Shown here piece after piece: positions 1 to 8,984 of a stretch of 64,000 nt of DNA. Under the pieces are notes generated by a model. The model was not told where the DNA came from. It did not search any database and saw only the letters and a program-made list of their open reading frames with translations. Position numbers and translations under genes: made by a program. The first letter of the stretch is position 1. Each line of letters opens with the position of its first letter. The DNA lies in assembly GCF_016862275.1 (NCBI RefSeq), contig NZ_BOMQ01000045.1, positions 1 to 64,000 of the forward strand. The letters are read 5' to 3'. Source of the stretch: Actinoplanes nipponensis. Lineage in GTDB: Bacteria; Actinomycetota; Actinomycetes; Mycobacteriales; Micromonosporaceae.

Positions 1-963
1 GGGGCGGTCCGGGCTGGACAGGTCCAGGCCGGCGAGGTCGAGCGGGTGGATCGGCTCGTCCGCGTGGCCGGCCAGGTCGGCGGCCCGGTCCAGGTCCTGG
101 TCGATGTCGAGCTCGGGGTCGCCGATCTGGTCCGCCGGCTCACCGGGCTCGGCCCCGCCGGTGTGCTCCGGCCGGGCCGGGGACCGCCGCCGGGCCTCCG
201 TGGGGATGGCACCGGCCGGTGCCACGGCGCCGGGGAAACCCGTCGGGGCGGCACGGGCGTAATTGACGTCGGAGACCGCCGGACCAGCATCCAAGCCCGG
301 GAAGCCCGCGGCATCGCCGTCGGGCCCGAACGATCCCGCGCTGTCATCGCCGGCCGGGGGAAAGCCCACCGGGCCATCCGCCGCCACCGTTCCGGCCGGG
401 TCGCCCGCACCGGCACCGGCCGCGCGGGCCGCCGCGCGGCGCCCACGCCGGCCGCCCCGGGACTCCGGCACCCCGCCGTCCTCGCCTCGCCAGTCCTCCG
501 GCGGCGCACCCCGTCGAACTCTCGGCGCCGAGCCGGGCCCACGAACCTCGGACGCCGCTCCCGGCCGGACCGCCGGTCCCGAGCCGTGGCCGCGCACCTC
601 AGCCGCCGGCCCCGACCGGGCCCCGGGCGCTGAGCCCGGCCCGCGAACCTCGGACGCCGACCCCGGCCGGGCCTGCGGCACCGAGCGCGGCCGGCGGGCC
701 TCCGGCGCGGGAGCCCGCCGGGTCTCCTGGGCCGGGCGCGGCCGTCCCCCGCCGGATCGGTCGGCGGGCGCAGCGCCGTCGGCGTTCGACCGCCGCCCGG
801 CCGCGCCCGTCGCGTCCTTGCCGGTCCGGCGGCGCGCCTCGCCGTGCTCGGCGGGGCGCTGCTGAGCGCGGGCACTGCGGAAGAGGGCGGCGCGGAGGAC
901 GATGAGCGTGGTGATGCCACCGACGATCAACGCCACGCCGACGGGGGTCATCCATGTCGTCAC
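1..963 (-). CDS. Single-pass membrane protein with long disordered tail (C-terminus beyond window)
   Basis: An open frame runs on the minus strand from GTG 963 (or ATG 951) to the window edge, 321 codons without a stop. Residues about 5-25 form one hydrophobic segment (VGVALIVGGITTLIVL), followed by a basic stretch. The rest is a Pro/Gly/Ala/Arg/Glu-rich, probably disordered tail. The tail holds four tandem 17-residue repeats that begin EAR or EVR and share the pattern GPGSAP; as DNA they have a 51-bp period around 500-700. The last visible part is acidic and ends near DEPIHPLDLAGLDLSSPD. I do not recognise a family. It diverges from pccB across about 160 bp. No Shine-Dalgarno sequence is obvious at GTG 963. 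The frame is supported by the transmembrane segment and by composition. Confidence 0.7.
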   Translation of the reverse strand, partial: MTTWMTPVGVALIVGGITTLIVLRAALFRSARAQQRPAEHGEARRRTGKDATGAAGRRSNADGAAPADRSGGGRPRPAQETRRAPAPEARRPRSVPQARPGSASEVRGPGSAPGARSGPAAEVRGHGSGPAVRPGAASEVRGPGSAPRVRRGAPPEDWRGEDGGVPESRGGRRGRRAAARAAGAGAGDPAGTVAADGPVGFPPAGDDSAGSFGPDGDAAGFPGLDAGPAVSDVNYARAAPTGFPGAVAPAGAIPTEARRRSPARPEHTGGAEPGEPADQIGDPELDIDQDLDRAADLAGHADEPIHPLDLAGLDLSSPDRP

Positions 964-1122
964 GGGGGTTGTAACGAATGGGGCATTGAGTGCGAAACGT
1001 CCTTTCTGCCGCCCCCTGCGTACGGGCACCGGGAAGTCCGCGCCCGACCCTGGATACGATCTCTCCGGCGTGAATGCCGCCTGGCGGGCGGGCATGCGTG
1101 GGCGAGCGGAGGACGGGGCATC

Positions 1123-2715
1123 GTGACGGCGCAGCAGGACGACGTGACGCAGCGGGACGACATCCACACCACGGCCGGCAAACTCGCCGACCTGGCGCGG
1201 CGCACCGACGAGGCCGTGCACGCCGGCTCCGCCCGCGCGGTGGAGAAGCAGCACGCCCGCGGCAAGAAGACCGCCCGCGAGCGGATCGCGCTGCTGCTCG
1301 ACGAGGGTTCCTTCGTGGAGCTCGACGAGCTGGCCCGGCACCGCTCGACCGCCTTCGGCCTGGAGAAGAGCCGCCCGTACGGCGACGGCGTGGTCACCGG
1401 CTACGGCACCGTCGACGGCCGCCAGGTGTGCGTGTTCTCCCAGGACTTCACCGTGTTCGGCGGCTCGCTGGGCGAGGTGTTCGGCTCCAAGATCGTCAAG
1501 GTGCTGGACCTGGCCATGAAGATCGGCTGCCCGATCATCGGCATCAACGACTCCGGCGGCGCCCGCATCCAGGAGGGCGTCGTCGCGCTCGGCCTGTACG
1601 CCGACATCTTCTTCCGCAACGTGCGGGCCAGCGGCGTCATCCCGCAGATCTCCCTGATCATGGGCCCGTGCGCGGGCGGCGCGGTCTACTCCCCCGCGAT
1701 CACCGACTTCACGGTCATGGTCGACCAGACCTCGCACATGTTCATCACCGGCCCGGACGTCATCCGCACGGTGACCGGCGAGGACGTCGGCATGGAGGAG
1801 CTGGGCGGCGCCCGCACGCACAACACGCGCAGCGGCAACGCGCACTACCTGGCCAGCGACGAGGACGACGCGATCGACTACGTGCGGGCGCTGCTGTCGT
1901 ACCTGCCCAGCAACAACCTGGACGAGCCGGCCGCCTTCGACGAGCCCGCCGGGCTCGCGCCGAACGAGGCCGATCTCGCCCTGAACACGCTGATCCCGGA
2001 CTCGGCCAACCAGCCCTACGACATCAAGCGCGTGGTGGAGGCCGTCGTCGACGACTTCCTCGAGGTCCAGTCGCTGTACGCGCAGAACATCGTGGTCGGT
2101 TTCGGCCGCGTCGAGGGACGGCCGGTGGGCGTCGTGGCCAACCAGCCGATGCACTTCGCCGGCACGCTGGACATCGCGGCGTCCGAGAAGGCGGCGCGCT
2201 TCGTGCGCACCTGTGACGCCTTCAACATCCCGGTGGTCACGTTCGTGGACGTGCCCGGCTTCCTGCCGGGCACCGGCCAGGAGTGGGACGGCATCATCCG
2301 GCGCGGGGCCAAGCTGATCTACGCGTACGCCGAGGCGACCGTCCCCAAGGTCACGGTGATCACCCGCAAGGCGTACGGCGGCGCGTACGACGTGATGGGC
2401 TCGAAGCACCTCGGCGCGGACCTCAACTTCGCCTGGCCGACGGCGCAGATCGCGGTGATGGGCGCCCAGGGCGCGGTCAACATCCTCTACCGCGGCGAGC
2501 TGGCCGCGGCCGAGGACCCGGCGGCCCTGCGCACCGAGCTGATCAACGAGTACGAGGACACGCTGGCGAACCCGTACATCGCGGCGGAACGCGGTTACGT
2601 GGACGCCGTCATCGCGCCGTCGGCCACCCGGGCCCAGGTGACGATGGCGCTGCGTACCCTGCGGACCAAGCGCGAGACCCTGCCGCCGAAGAAGCACGGC
2701 AACATCCCGCTCTGA
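1123..2715 (+). CDS. pccB: Acyl-CoA (propionyl-CoA) carboxylase beta subunit, carboxyltransferase
   Basis: This is the carboxyltransferase beta subunit of an actinobacterial acyl-CoA carboxylase. It moves CO2 from carboxybiotin on the alpha subunit to propionyl- or acetyl-CoA in the cytoplasm. It has 530 residues, normal for PccB/AccD5. The N-terminal half carries NDSGGARIQEG and GPCAGGAVYSPAITDF, and the C-terminal half carries RKAYGGAYDVMGSK. In characterised Streptomyces PccB the residue at the Asp of AYD (here about 423) governs substrate choice, and Asp goes with propionyl-CoA. The frame is open for 93 codons further upstream. I chose GTG 1123 because GGAGGA at 1108-1113 lies nine bases before it and homology starts there. 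Its stop directly abuts the stop of the convergent M50 gene. Epsilon and alpha partners are at 8669 and 15752. Confidence 0.96.
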   Translation: MTAQQDDVTQRDDIHTTAGKLADLARRTDEAVHAGSARAVEKQHARGKKTARERIALLLDEGSFVELDELARHRSTAFGLEKSRPYGDGVVTGYGTVDGRQVCVFSQDFTVFGGSLGEVFGSKIVKVLDLAMKIGCPIIGINDSGGARIQEGVVALGLYADIFFRNVRASGVIPQISLIMGPCAGGAVYSPAITDFTVMVDQTSHMFITGPDVIRTVTGEDVGMEELGGARTHNTRSGNAHYLASDEDDAIDYVRALLSYLPSNNLDEPAAFDEPAGLAPNEADLALNTLIPDSANQPYDIKRVVEAVVDDFLEVQSLYAQNIVVGFGRVEGRPVGVVANQPMHFAGTLDIAASEKAARFVRTCDAFNIPVVTFVDVPGFLPGTGQEWDGIIRRGAKLIYAYAEATVPKVTVITRKAYGGAYDVMGSKHLGADLNFAWPTAQIAVMGAQGAVNILYRGELAAAEDPAALRTELINEYEDTLANPYIAAERGYVDAVIAPSATRAQVTMALRTLRTKRETLPPKKHGNIPL

Positions 2716-3375
2716 TCACCGCTGCAGGTGCAGCAGGGTCACGCCGCCGTAGACGAGCGCGGACATGGTGGCGAGCCAGAAGACGCCCAGCCACAGCACG
2801 TCCGGCAGCAGGGTGAGCCGCTGCAGCACCGCCGCGTCCGACGAGGTGCTGCCCCCGTGCGTGACCCAGAACAGGTCGGTCATCTTGCGGGTGCCGCCCA
2901 TCAGCAGGAACCACACCCAGCTGTAGGCGAAGGCCAGCTGGGCGGGGTCCGGCCAGTGGCGCGCCACCCAGTACAGGACGAAGCCCGTGCCGACCGCCAC
3001 CGTGACGGACAGCAGGTTGCGCATCTTCAGCAGGATCACCGCCAGCAACCCGACGCTGATCCACAGCAGCGCCTCGGGGCGGCCGTGCCGCAGCAGCCAC
3101 ACCCCGCCGAGCCCGACCGCCGACGGGCCGAGGTAGCCCACGAACGTGATCACCAGGTCGGCGAACCAGGGCATCTTCTTCGGCAGCCCGGTGAGGCCGC
3201 CCTTGCCGGGCTCGAAGGTGATGCCCTCCACCTTCTGCTGGAAGACCACGGCCGCGGCCGCGTGGAATCCCTCGTGGGCCGTGGTGATCGTCCACTTGGT
3301 GAACTTCCAGAGCGGCACGGCGGCCACGAAGCCGACGAGGGCCGTGCTCCAGGCCAGGCCGAGTGACCGGTCCAT
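2716..3375 (-). CDS. M50B-like integral membrane zinc metallopeptidase (paralogue 1)
   Basis: A 219-residue polytopic membrane protein. After the first hydrophobic segment it carries TTAHEGFHA, an HExxH zinc site of the site-2-protease-like M50B family, at about residues 32-40. Four or more further hydrophobic segments follow, including YSWVWFLLMGG. A clear third zinc ligand of the LDG or NPxxxxD type is not visible, so whether it is an active protease is open. It is a paralogue of the next gene (3454-4194): the HEGxH site, the LLWxxVxLLxxxLxxxRNxxxxVxVxVTG-like stretch and WFLLxGG occur in the same order. The start ATG 3375 has TAGCGT six bases upstream and no Shine-Dalgarno sequence, which suggests a leaderless mRNA. 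Confidence 0.85.
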   Translation of the reverse strand: MDRSLGLAWSTALVGFVAAVPLWKFTKWTITTAHEGFHAAAAVVFQQKVEGITFEPGKGGLTGLPKKMPWFADLVITFVGYLGPSAVGLGGVWLLRHGRPEALLWISVGLLAVILLKMRNLLSVTVAVGTGFVLYWVARHWPDPAQLAFAYSWVWFLLMGGTRKMTDLFWVTHGGSTSSDAAVLQRLTLLPDVLWLGVFWLATMSALVYGGVTLLHLQR

Positions 3376-3453
3376 GGGGGGACGCTAGCGACCCCCGGGA
3401 GCGGCGCGCATCACCATCCGATACTCAAAACGTCACCGTTCAGCTACTCGAAG

Positions 3454-4194
3454 TCAGGGTGCGGTGCTGACCGCCGGCAGCCACTGTCCGGCCAGCATGA
3501 ACCCGCCGATCACCAGGGCGGCGACGTCCACCGCGAGGAAGACGCCGACCCAGAAGAGCGCGGGAACGTGGGTGACCCCCGCCAGCTGGTCCGCGTCCGA
3601 CTCGGGCATCCGGCCCCGGCTGCGCAGCTTCTGCAGTTCGAACACCGGGCGCACGCCACCGATCAGCAGGAACCACACGCTCACGTACGCGAAGGCAGCC
3701 TGGACCTGCGGTTCGGCGTACCAGGAAACCGCGAAGACGATCGCCCCGGTGACCAGCACGGAGACCGCGCCGAACACGTTCCGGATGTTGATCAGCATGA
3801 GCAGCAGCAGGAGCACGGCCACCCAGAGCAGCAGCGTGATCCGGTTGCCGCCCAGCAGCCAGGCGCCGGCCAGGCCGACCAGCGACGGGGCGATGTAGCC
3901 GGCGAGCAGGGTGAACATCATGCCCGGCCCGGTCGGGCGACCGGCCGAGAGCGTGAGCCCGGACGTGTCGAACTCCAACCGGATGCCGCGCAGTTTGCGG
4001 CCCGTGAGCAACGCGACCAGCGCGTGCCCACCCTCGTGGGCGATGGTCACGGCGTTGCGGGCGACCCGCCACAGCGGCCGGAAGGCGACCACGACCAGCG
4101 CGATCACCGCCGTCACCAGGACGAGCAGGCCGGGCGGGTCCGGCTGGGCACCGAGCAGGGTGTCCCAGAGGTCACTTACGGAGTCGATCGACAC
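3454..4194 (-). CDS. M50B-like integral membrane zinc metallopeptidase (paralogue 2)
   Basis: A 246-residue membrane protein with an N-terminal hydrophobic segment (about 22-38), then NAVTIAHEGGHALVALL carrying the HExxH zinc site at about 53-57, then four to five further hydrophobic segments and a final one near the C-terminus. It is homologous to the downstream paralogue at 2716-3375, from which it is separated by 78 bp, so this is a tandem duplication. Substrate is unknown; the family cleaves within or near the membrane, often on anti-sigma factors or small membrane proteins. GTG 4194 is preceded by TACGCT at eight bases with no Shine-Dalgarno sequence. The neighbouring small two-helix membrane protein is a possible partner, by position only. 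Confidence 0.85.
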   Translation of the reverse strand: MSIDSVSDLWDTLLGAQPDPPGLLVLVTAVIALVVVAFRPLWRVARNAVTIAHEGGHALVALLTGRKLRGIRLEFDTSGLTLSAGRPTGPGMMFTLLAGYIAPSLVGLAGAWLLGGNRITLLLWVAVLLLLLMLINIRNVFGAVSVLVTGAIVFAVSWYAEPQVQAAFAYVSVWFLLIGGVRPVFELQKLRSRGRMPESDADQLAGVTHVPALFWVGVFLAVDVAALVIGGFMLAGQWLPAVSTAP

Positions 4195-4224
4195 AGCCCG
4201 CGAGCGTAGTCGATCAGCGCCGGG

Positions 4225-4437
4225 CTAGGCGCGGCGGCGCAGCACGGACTCCCGCTGGGGGACGGCCCGACGCTGCAGCAGGAGGTACCCCGCAGCGGCG
4301 CCGGCGAGGACCATCGCACCGGCAACTACCAGCAGCACCGCAAGGGCACCGGCGGCCGCCACGACAAGCGCGACGTCGGCGAGCGCGACGAGCATCCACA
4401 ACGCGATCGTGGGTCTACTGCCGTGTCGACGAATCAT
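4225..4437 (-). CDS. Small two-helix membrane protein, unknown function
   Basis: A 70-residue protein with a short basic N-terminus (MIRRHGSRP), two closely spaced hydrophobic helices at about 10-32 and 34-55, and a basic tail ending VLRRRA. The start ATG is well supported by GGAGGTG seven to thirteen bases upstream. It lies between the Ser/Thr kinase gene (4500-8567) and the M50B-like genes, all on the minus strand. I do not recognise a family. The strong ribosome binding site and positive-inside topology favour a real gene over a chance frame. Confidence 0.65.
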   Translation of the reverse strand: MIRRHGSRPTIALWMLVALADVALVVAAAGALAVLLVVAGAMVLAGAAAGYLLLQRRAVPQRESVLRRRA

Positions 4438-4499
4438 CTTGCACCTCCATCCGTGGTGACCGATGAGTACCCATTCACCTGTCGATCACACCTGGAGGC

Positions 4500-7400
4500 C
4501 TACCGACTCGCCTTGAACCCCTGGTAGATGACCTGAAGGTCCTTCTGGCTGGCCGCCCAGTCCCCCGGCGAGGTGTACCAGGAGATGCTGTACGCCTGCT
4601 TGCCCGGCGTGGTGATGAAGCCCCGCTTCACCGCGTGCTGCGGGTTGCCGCTCACCGTGGTGTAGGTGAACTCCCAGTCCGCTGCCTTGCCGAGGTAGGT
4701 GAGCCCCTCGAGCCGGATCCGCTGGTAGTCCTTGTACTTGGAGCCCTTCCGGTCGGCCTCCTGGTCCTTCCAGTCGGCCACCGGGTCGGGCTTGGGCTGC
4801 TCGGAGTGATCGATGATCAGCAGCCGGTTGTTCTTGGTGAAGTACACCTCGGTCCCGTCCGGCCGGACCTCGGCGCCCTCGGGAATCGGCACCGAGTAGC
4901 CGTCACCCTGATACAGCCGCCAGCCGGCCGGAACCTTGCCGGTGGTCGCCGGCTTGCTCGCCGCAGCCGACGAAGGCGGCGCGGACGGCTTGGCCGTCGT
5001 CGGCGCGGGCGCGGCGGCAGCCGTTGAGCTGGGCGCGGCGGAGGGCTTGCCACCGGTGCTGGCGGCGGGCGCGACCCCGGCCTTGCGGCCGTCGTCCCCG
5101 GCCTGGTCGTCCGACTCACCCCCGAAGGCCCGGGGCACGAGAAGAACCAGAGCCAGCAGTACGGCGACCAGCACGCCGATGGCGACCACGGTCTGCCGGC
5201 GGGTGAGCGTGGTGCCGAAGACGGTGATGCCACGGCCGCCGGCGGAGGGGGCGCGGACCGTCATCGGTTGCCAGGCGGGGCGGGAGGGCTGACTGAACGC
5301 CGGCACGCCGGGGACCGGCGCGGGCTTGCCCGGGGCGACGTCGAGCCGGGTCGCGTCGACGGCGGCTGCCGGGGTCGTGGCCGTGGCCGGCGCCGCAGCT
5401 GTCAGGGCCGGGGCTGTCGGGGCCGGGGCTGTCGGGCGCTTTCGGGTGCCGGGCTGCTTGATGATCCGGGTCTGGGCGACAGCGGGGGACGCGGTCAGCG
5501 CGTCACTCTTGCCGGGCTGGTCATCACCCGGCGCCTTGGGGCCTTCCGTGGCCGGGGCCGGGTCGGCCGTGGTGGCGGCCCGGGGTGCCTTGTCCCCTTC
5601 GACAGCTCCGTCGCTTTTGTTCGCTTCGGCCGTGGTGGTCTTTCCCTCGGCGGCCGGCTGGTCACGCTTGGCCGGGGCGCTGTCAGCGGGCTTGTCGTCG
5701 GCGGGGGGTTTGTCCGCCTCGGTGGCCGGGCTCGCGGCGACGGTCGGTGTGGCGCTCGAAGGGGTGGCGGCGGCCGGCTTGGCGGCTGCCGCGGCGGCCG
5801 GCTTGGCGGCTGATGCTGCGGCGGCCGCTGCCGTGCGGGCTCGCCCCTTCTTGCGAGAGGCCTTGGTCGAAGAACGCGTGGCTGCCACGGGCTTGGCGGC
5901 GGAGTCCGGGGTGGGTGCCGACTCCTCGGCCCCGGCCTCTGCTGCGGGCGGCTTCGTGTCGCCGGCTTTCGTCTCCGCGGGACCAGCGGTGCCGACCGCG
6001 CCGGGCGACGTGCCTGCTGCCGGGCCGGGCGCTTCAGTCTCTGCGGCCGCCCCCTCGGGAGCGACGCCGGCGGGTGGCGCCGTGTCGGCCTCGACCTCGT
6101 CGGCCTTCACCTCGTCGGCCTTCACCTCGTCGGCCTTGACCGACTTGGCCGGGGCCGTGTCTGCCTTGACGCCCTCGGCCCGGGCCGCGTCAGGCTCGAC
6201 CCCGTCGGCCTTCGCCGCGTTGACCTCGGCCAGGTCGCCCTTGACCCCTTCGGCCTGCGCCGCGTCGCCCTGAGCCAAGCCGGTCTGGGTCTCGTCGCCC
6301 TTGGCCCCGCCGACCTGCGCCGCGTCGGCCTGCGCCACCTCAGCCTTGAGCCCGCCGACCTCTGCGGCGTCGCCCTGAGCCACGCCAGCCTGGGCCACGT
6401 CGGCCTCGACCCCATCGGCCTGTGCCGCGTCAGCGCCCGTTTCGGCCGCTTGTGGTGCCGCCTCTGGCGTGTCGGTCTTGCGGTCCGCAGCTTCCACCGC
6501 GGCCTTCGCCGGGGCAGCCTTCTCCGTCTCGGAGCCCGACGCGCTGGCTGGAGGCGAGGCGGATGCGGTCGCGTTGCCGGCGTCAGCTGCCGACTTGTCG
6601 ACGGGCGCGGCTTCCAGCGTCTCGGAGCCACGCGACTGGGTGACCGCGGTCGCGGCGGTCGGCTGGGGCGTGGCCGGCTTCTCGGCGTCAGCCGGTGTTG
6701 CGTCTGTGGACTTCTGCTCAGCTTCCGCGCCGGTCGGTTCCGGCTTGGGTTCGGCCGTGCCGGTCTTCGGCGGGCGGGGACCGAACGGCAGGCGGGTGCG
6801 GCCTGCTCTGCCGGTGGAGGTTGCGGCCTCGTCGTGCGCCGATCGGCCACTCTCGCGGCTCGCGCTCTCCGGCGTGTCGGTGTCCTCGGGCGTGGCGGCG
6901 TCGAAGCGTTCGGTGGGGGGCGATGCAGCGGCTGCGCCCGCCGCCGGAGTCGCGTCGGGACGCCGGGGGGTGGTGGGCGCCGTGGCGATGACTCGGCCGC
7001 TGACCGGTGTGCGCGGGGTGGTCGCCGGGGGCGGGGCGAGGGGTTCGGCGACGGCTGCGCCGGCGGCTGACGCGCGGGGCGCTGCCGGGGGTGACTTCGA
7101 GGGCTGGGCGGTCGGCTGGCGGGACTCCGGCGCCGGAGCGGGCGGGGTGCTCCCGGGAGCCGGCTGGGCCCCGGGGCGCTTGCGGTGGGCGGCCACCTCG
7201 TCGGCCGTGATCGAGCCGAAAGCGGAGCCCGACCCGCGCATCGTCGCGTCCAGGGCGGGACGGCGCGCAGCCGGGGTGTCCACCCCTGGGGGCGGTGACG
7301 ATGGTGTGCCCGTACCGAATCGGTTTTCGATCTTGGTGGCATCCAGCTCGGGCGGCTTCGGCGCATCGACCCGCGTCGGGGTTTCCGCCGGTGGGCGGCC

Positions 7401-8567
7401 GACCGACGCCTTGCCGGGCACGAAGATCGGCGCGCGGCCGCCCGCGGGCGGACCGGCCGGCGACTGCCCGGGATTGACCGGGGGCCCCGGCGGGGTGCCC
7501 TGGGAGCGCGAGGGAACGATCGGCGTGCCCTGCGGACGCGCCGGAGTGATCGGAGTGCCTTGCGGACGCGCCGGTGTGATGGGGGTGCCCTGCGGGCGTG
7601 CCGGGGTGACCGGCGGGCGCGGGCCCGGGACGACCGGCGCGGAGGCCGACACGCCGGGCACGACCGGCGGCAGGCTGGACGATCCGCGTTCGCGGCCCGC
7701 GCCGGGCCGGCGCATCGTCGGGCTCATCGGGAAGCTGAGCTTGGACCGGCGGCCCGTCGCCCGCAGCAGCAACCGCTCCGCTTCCTCGGCGTTGATGCGG
7801 TGCGCGGGGTCCTTGCGCAGCAGGCCGTTGAGCACCGGCTTGAGCGGGCCGGCGTTGCGGGCCGGCGGCGGGTTCTCGGTGGCCAGGGCGGCCAGCGTGG
7901 CGATCGCGGACGGCCGCGCGAACGGCGAGGCGCCCTCGACGGCGGCATAGAGGGTCGCGCCCAGCGACCAGAGGTCGGCGCCGGGCCCGGCGGTGCCGTC
8001 CCGGGCCCGCTCGGGCGCGATGTACGCCGGGGAGCCCAGCACCAGGCCGGTGCGGGTCACGTTGGGGTCGCCGGGCACGGTCGCGAGGCCGAAGTCGGTC
8101 AGGACGACCCGGCCGTCCTCGCCGATCAGCACGTTGCCCGGCTTGACGTCACGGTGCACGACCCCGGCCCGGTGCGCGGCCCGCAGGGCGTTGAGCACCC
8201 CGAGCCCGATCTCGGCGGCGCGGACCGGGGCGAAGGGCCCGTCCGCGGCGAGAATGTCCTGCAGGGACCGCGAGGGGACGTACTCCATGACGATCCACGG
8301 ATCGGCATCGGTACGCAGCACGTCGAAGACGCGGACCACGTTGATGTTGTTGAGCCGGGCGATGGCCCGCGCCTCCCGCAGCGAGCGCTCGCGCATCTCC
8401 CGCCGCTCGTCGGGGGTGAGCCCCGGCGGCGGCACGAGCTCCTTGATGGCGACCTCGCGGTGCAGGACGACGTCGGTCGCCCGCCAGACACGACCCATCC
8501 CGCCCTGACCGAGCGGCGCAATGAGCCGGTAACGGTCAGCGACAATAAGCGGAGGGGAAGTAGACAT
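4500..8567 (-). CDS. Transmembrane Ser/Thr protein kinase with very long repeat-rich linker
   Basis: A 1355-residue receptor-type kinase. The kinase domain spans about 11-270: glycine loop GQGGMGRVW, Lys42 in AIKE, HRDVKPGN with Asp140, DFG with Asp158, and APER near 185. A low-complexity linker of some 850 residues follows. It contains four 10-residue repeats of the ITPARPQGTP type (DNA about 7491-7611) and about 24 pentads such as VKADE (residues about 709-832, DNA about 6070-6440). One transmembrane helix lies at about 1122-1145. A compact outer domain of about 140 residues (1213-1355) resembles the outer domain of the kinase at 34417-36369. There are no PASTA repeats. ATG 8567 has TATTTT seven bases upstream and no Shine-Dalgarno sequence, suggesting a leaderless start; GTG 8570 is the alternative. 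Confidence 0.92.
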   Translation of the reverse strand: MSTSPPLIVADRYRLIAPLGQGGMGRVWRATDVVLHREVAIKELVPPPGLTPDERREMRERSLREARAIARLNNINVVRVFDVLRTDADPWIVMEYVPSRSLQDILAADGPFAPVRAAEIGLGVLNALRAAHRAGVVHRDVKPGNVLIGEDGRVVLTDFGLATVPGDPNVTRTGLVLGSPAYIAPERARDGTAGPGADLWSLGATLYAAVEGASPFARPSAIATLAALATENPPPARNAGPLKPVLNGLLRKDPAHRINAEEAERLLLRATGRRSKLSFPMSPTMRRPGAGRERGSSSLPPVVPGVSASAPVVPGPRPPVTPARPQGTPITPARPQGTPITPARPQGTPIVPSRSQGTPPGPPVNPGQSPAGPPAGGRAPIFVPGKASVGRPPAETPTRVDAPKPPELDATKIENRFGTGTPSSPPPGVDTPAARRPALDATMRGSGSAFGSITADEVAAHRKRPGAQPAPGSTPPAPAPESRQPTAQPSKSPPAAPRASAAGAAVAEPLAPPPATTPRTPVSGRVIATAPTTPRRPDATPAAGAAAASPPTERFDAATPEDTDTPESASRESGRSAHDEAATSTGRAGRTRLPFGPRPPKTGTAEPKPEPTGAEAEQKSTDATPADAEKPATPQPTAATAVTQSRGSETLEAAPVDKSAADAGNATASASPPASASGSETEKAAPAKAAVEAADRKTDTPEAAPQAAETGADAAQADGVEADVAQAGVAQGDAAEVGGLKAEVAQADAAQVGGAKGDETQTGLAQGDAAQAEGVKGDLAEVNAAKADGVEPDAARAEGVKADTAPAKSVKADEVKADEVKADEVEADTAPPAGVAPEGAAAETEAPGPAAGTSPGAVGTAGPAETKAGDTKPPAAEAGAEESAPTPDSAAKPVAATRSSTKASRKKGRARTAAAAAASAAKPAAAAAAKPAAATPSSATPTVAASPATEADKPPADDKPADSAPAKRDQPAAEGKTTTAEANKSDGAVEGDKAPRAATTADPAPATEGPKAPGDDQPGKSDALTASPAVAQTRIIKQPGTRKRPTAPAPTAPALTAAAPATATTPAAAVDATRLDVAPGKPAPVPGVPAFSQPSRPAWQPMTVRAPSAGGRGITVFGTTLTRRQTVVAIGVLVAVLLALVLLVPRAFGGESDDQAGDDGRKAGVAPAASTGGKPSAAPSSTAAAAPAPTTAKPSAPPSSAAASKPATTGKVPAGWRLYQGDGYSVPIPEGAEVRPDGTEVYFTKNNRLLIIDHSEQPKPDPVADWKDQEADRKGSKYKDYQRIRLEGLTYLGKAADWEFTYTTVSGNPQHAVKRGFITTPGKQAYSISWYTSPGDWAASQKDLQVIYQGFKASR

Positions 8568-8574
8568 CACGCAG

Positions 8575-8580
8575 AAAATA
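8575..8580 (-). promoter_or_regulatory. Candidate -10 element for a leaderless kinase mRNA
   Basis: The minus strand reads TATTTT seven bases before ATG 8567, and no ribosome binding site is present. This matches the TANNNT-N6-8-start pattern seen at many genes in the window. Confidence 0.45.
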
Positions 8581-8668
8581 CCCGGTCATGTCGAGCCGCA
8601 GCGAATCGATCAGCCGAGTGTGGGACGCGTGTCACCGAGAACCTCCCGCAAGGCCTTAAGCTTGATCA

Positions 8669-8866
8669 ATGGATGAGGAACCGCTGGTCAGCGTCGTGCG
8701 CGGCACACCGACCCCGGAAGAGCTGGCGGCGCTGGTGTGCGCCCTGGCCGGCCGGTCCGCGAGCGAGGATTCACCTTCCCGCAAGCCGACCCCCACGCCC
8801 TGGACGAGAAGTGCCCGCCCGGCCGCGGTCCGGCCGTCCTGGCGATCCTCGGGACAACCCCGCTAG
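8669..8866 (+). CDS. pccE: Acyl-CoA carboxylase epsilon subunit
   Basis: A 65-residue protein with the epsilon-subunit signature. The N-terminus reads VSVVRGTPTPEELAALVCAL, a short polar variable stretch follows, and the end is WTRSARP...SWRSSGQPR. Epsilon subunits bind the beta subunit and stimulate actinobacterial acyl-CoA carboxylases. In the usual arrangement this gene directly follows pccB; here it lies 6 kb away, beyond two M50 proteases, a small membrane protein and the kinase gene. ATG 8669 has no Shine-Dalgarno sequence, but TAAGCT lies six bases upstream, consistent with a leaderless transcript. It diverges from the kinase across 101 bp. Family assignment rests on the VVRGxPTPEELAALV motif and length. 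Confidence 0.85.
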   Translation: MDEEPLVSVVRGTPTPEELAALVCALAGRSASEDSPSRKPTPTPWTRSARPAAVRPSWRSSGQPR

Positions 8867-8984
8867 ACATCGACGGGTCTCAGTAGGATTGCGACTGTCC
8901 ATTGCCCTGGGTAGGGGCTGCAGCAACAAGAGGTGACAGACTACTCTCGCGGAGGAATTCGCACTCTCGGGGGAGGGCTCAACG

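Noticed and set aside
844..1122. N-terminal extension of the carboxylase beta subunit
   Set aside because: The frame is open, but the added 93 residues are not protein-like and overlap the divergent membrane-protein gene; a strong ribosome binding site precedes GTG 1123.
6070..6440. Beta-helical pentapeptide-repeat domain in the first kinase
   Set aside because: The five-residue period is real, but the central Leu/Phe of the A(D/N)LXX consensus is missing, so a right-handed beta-helix is unlikely.
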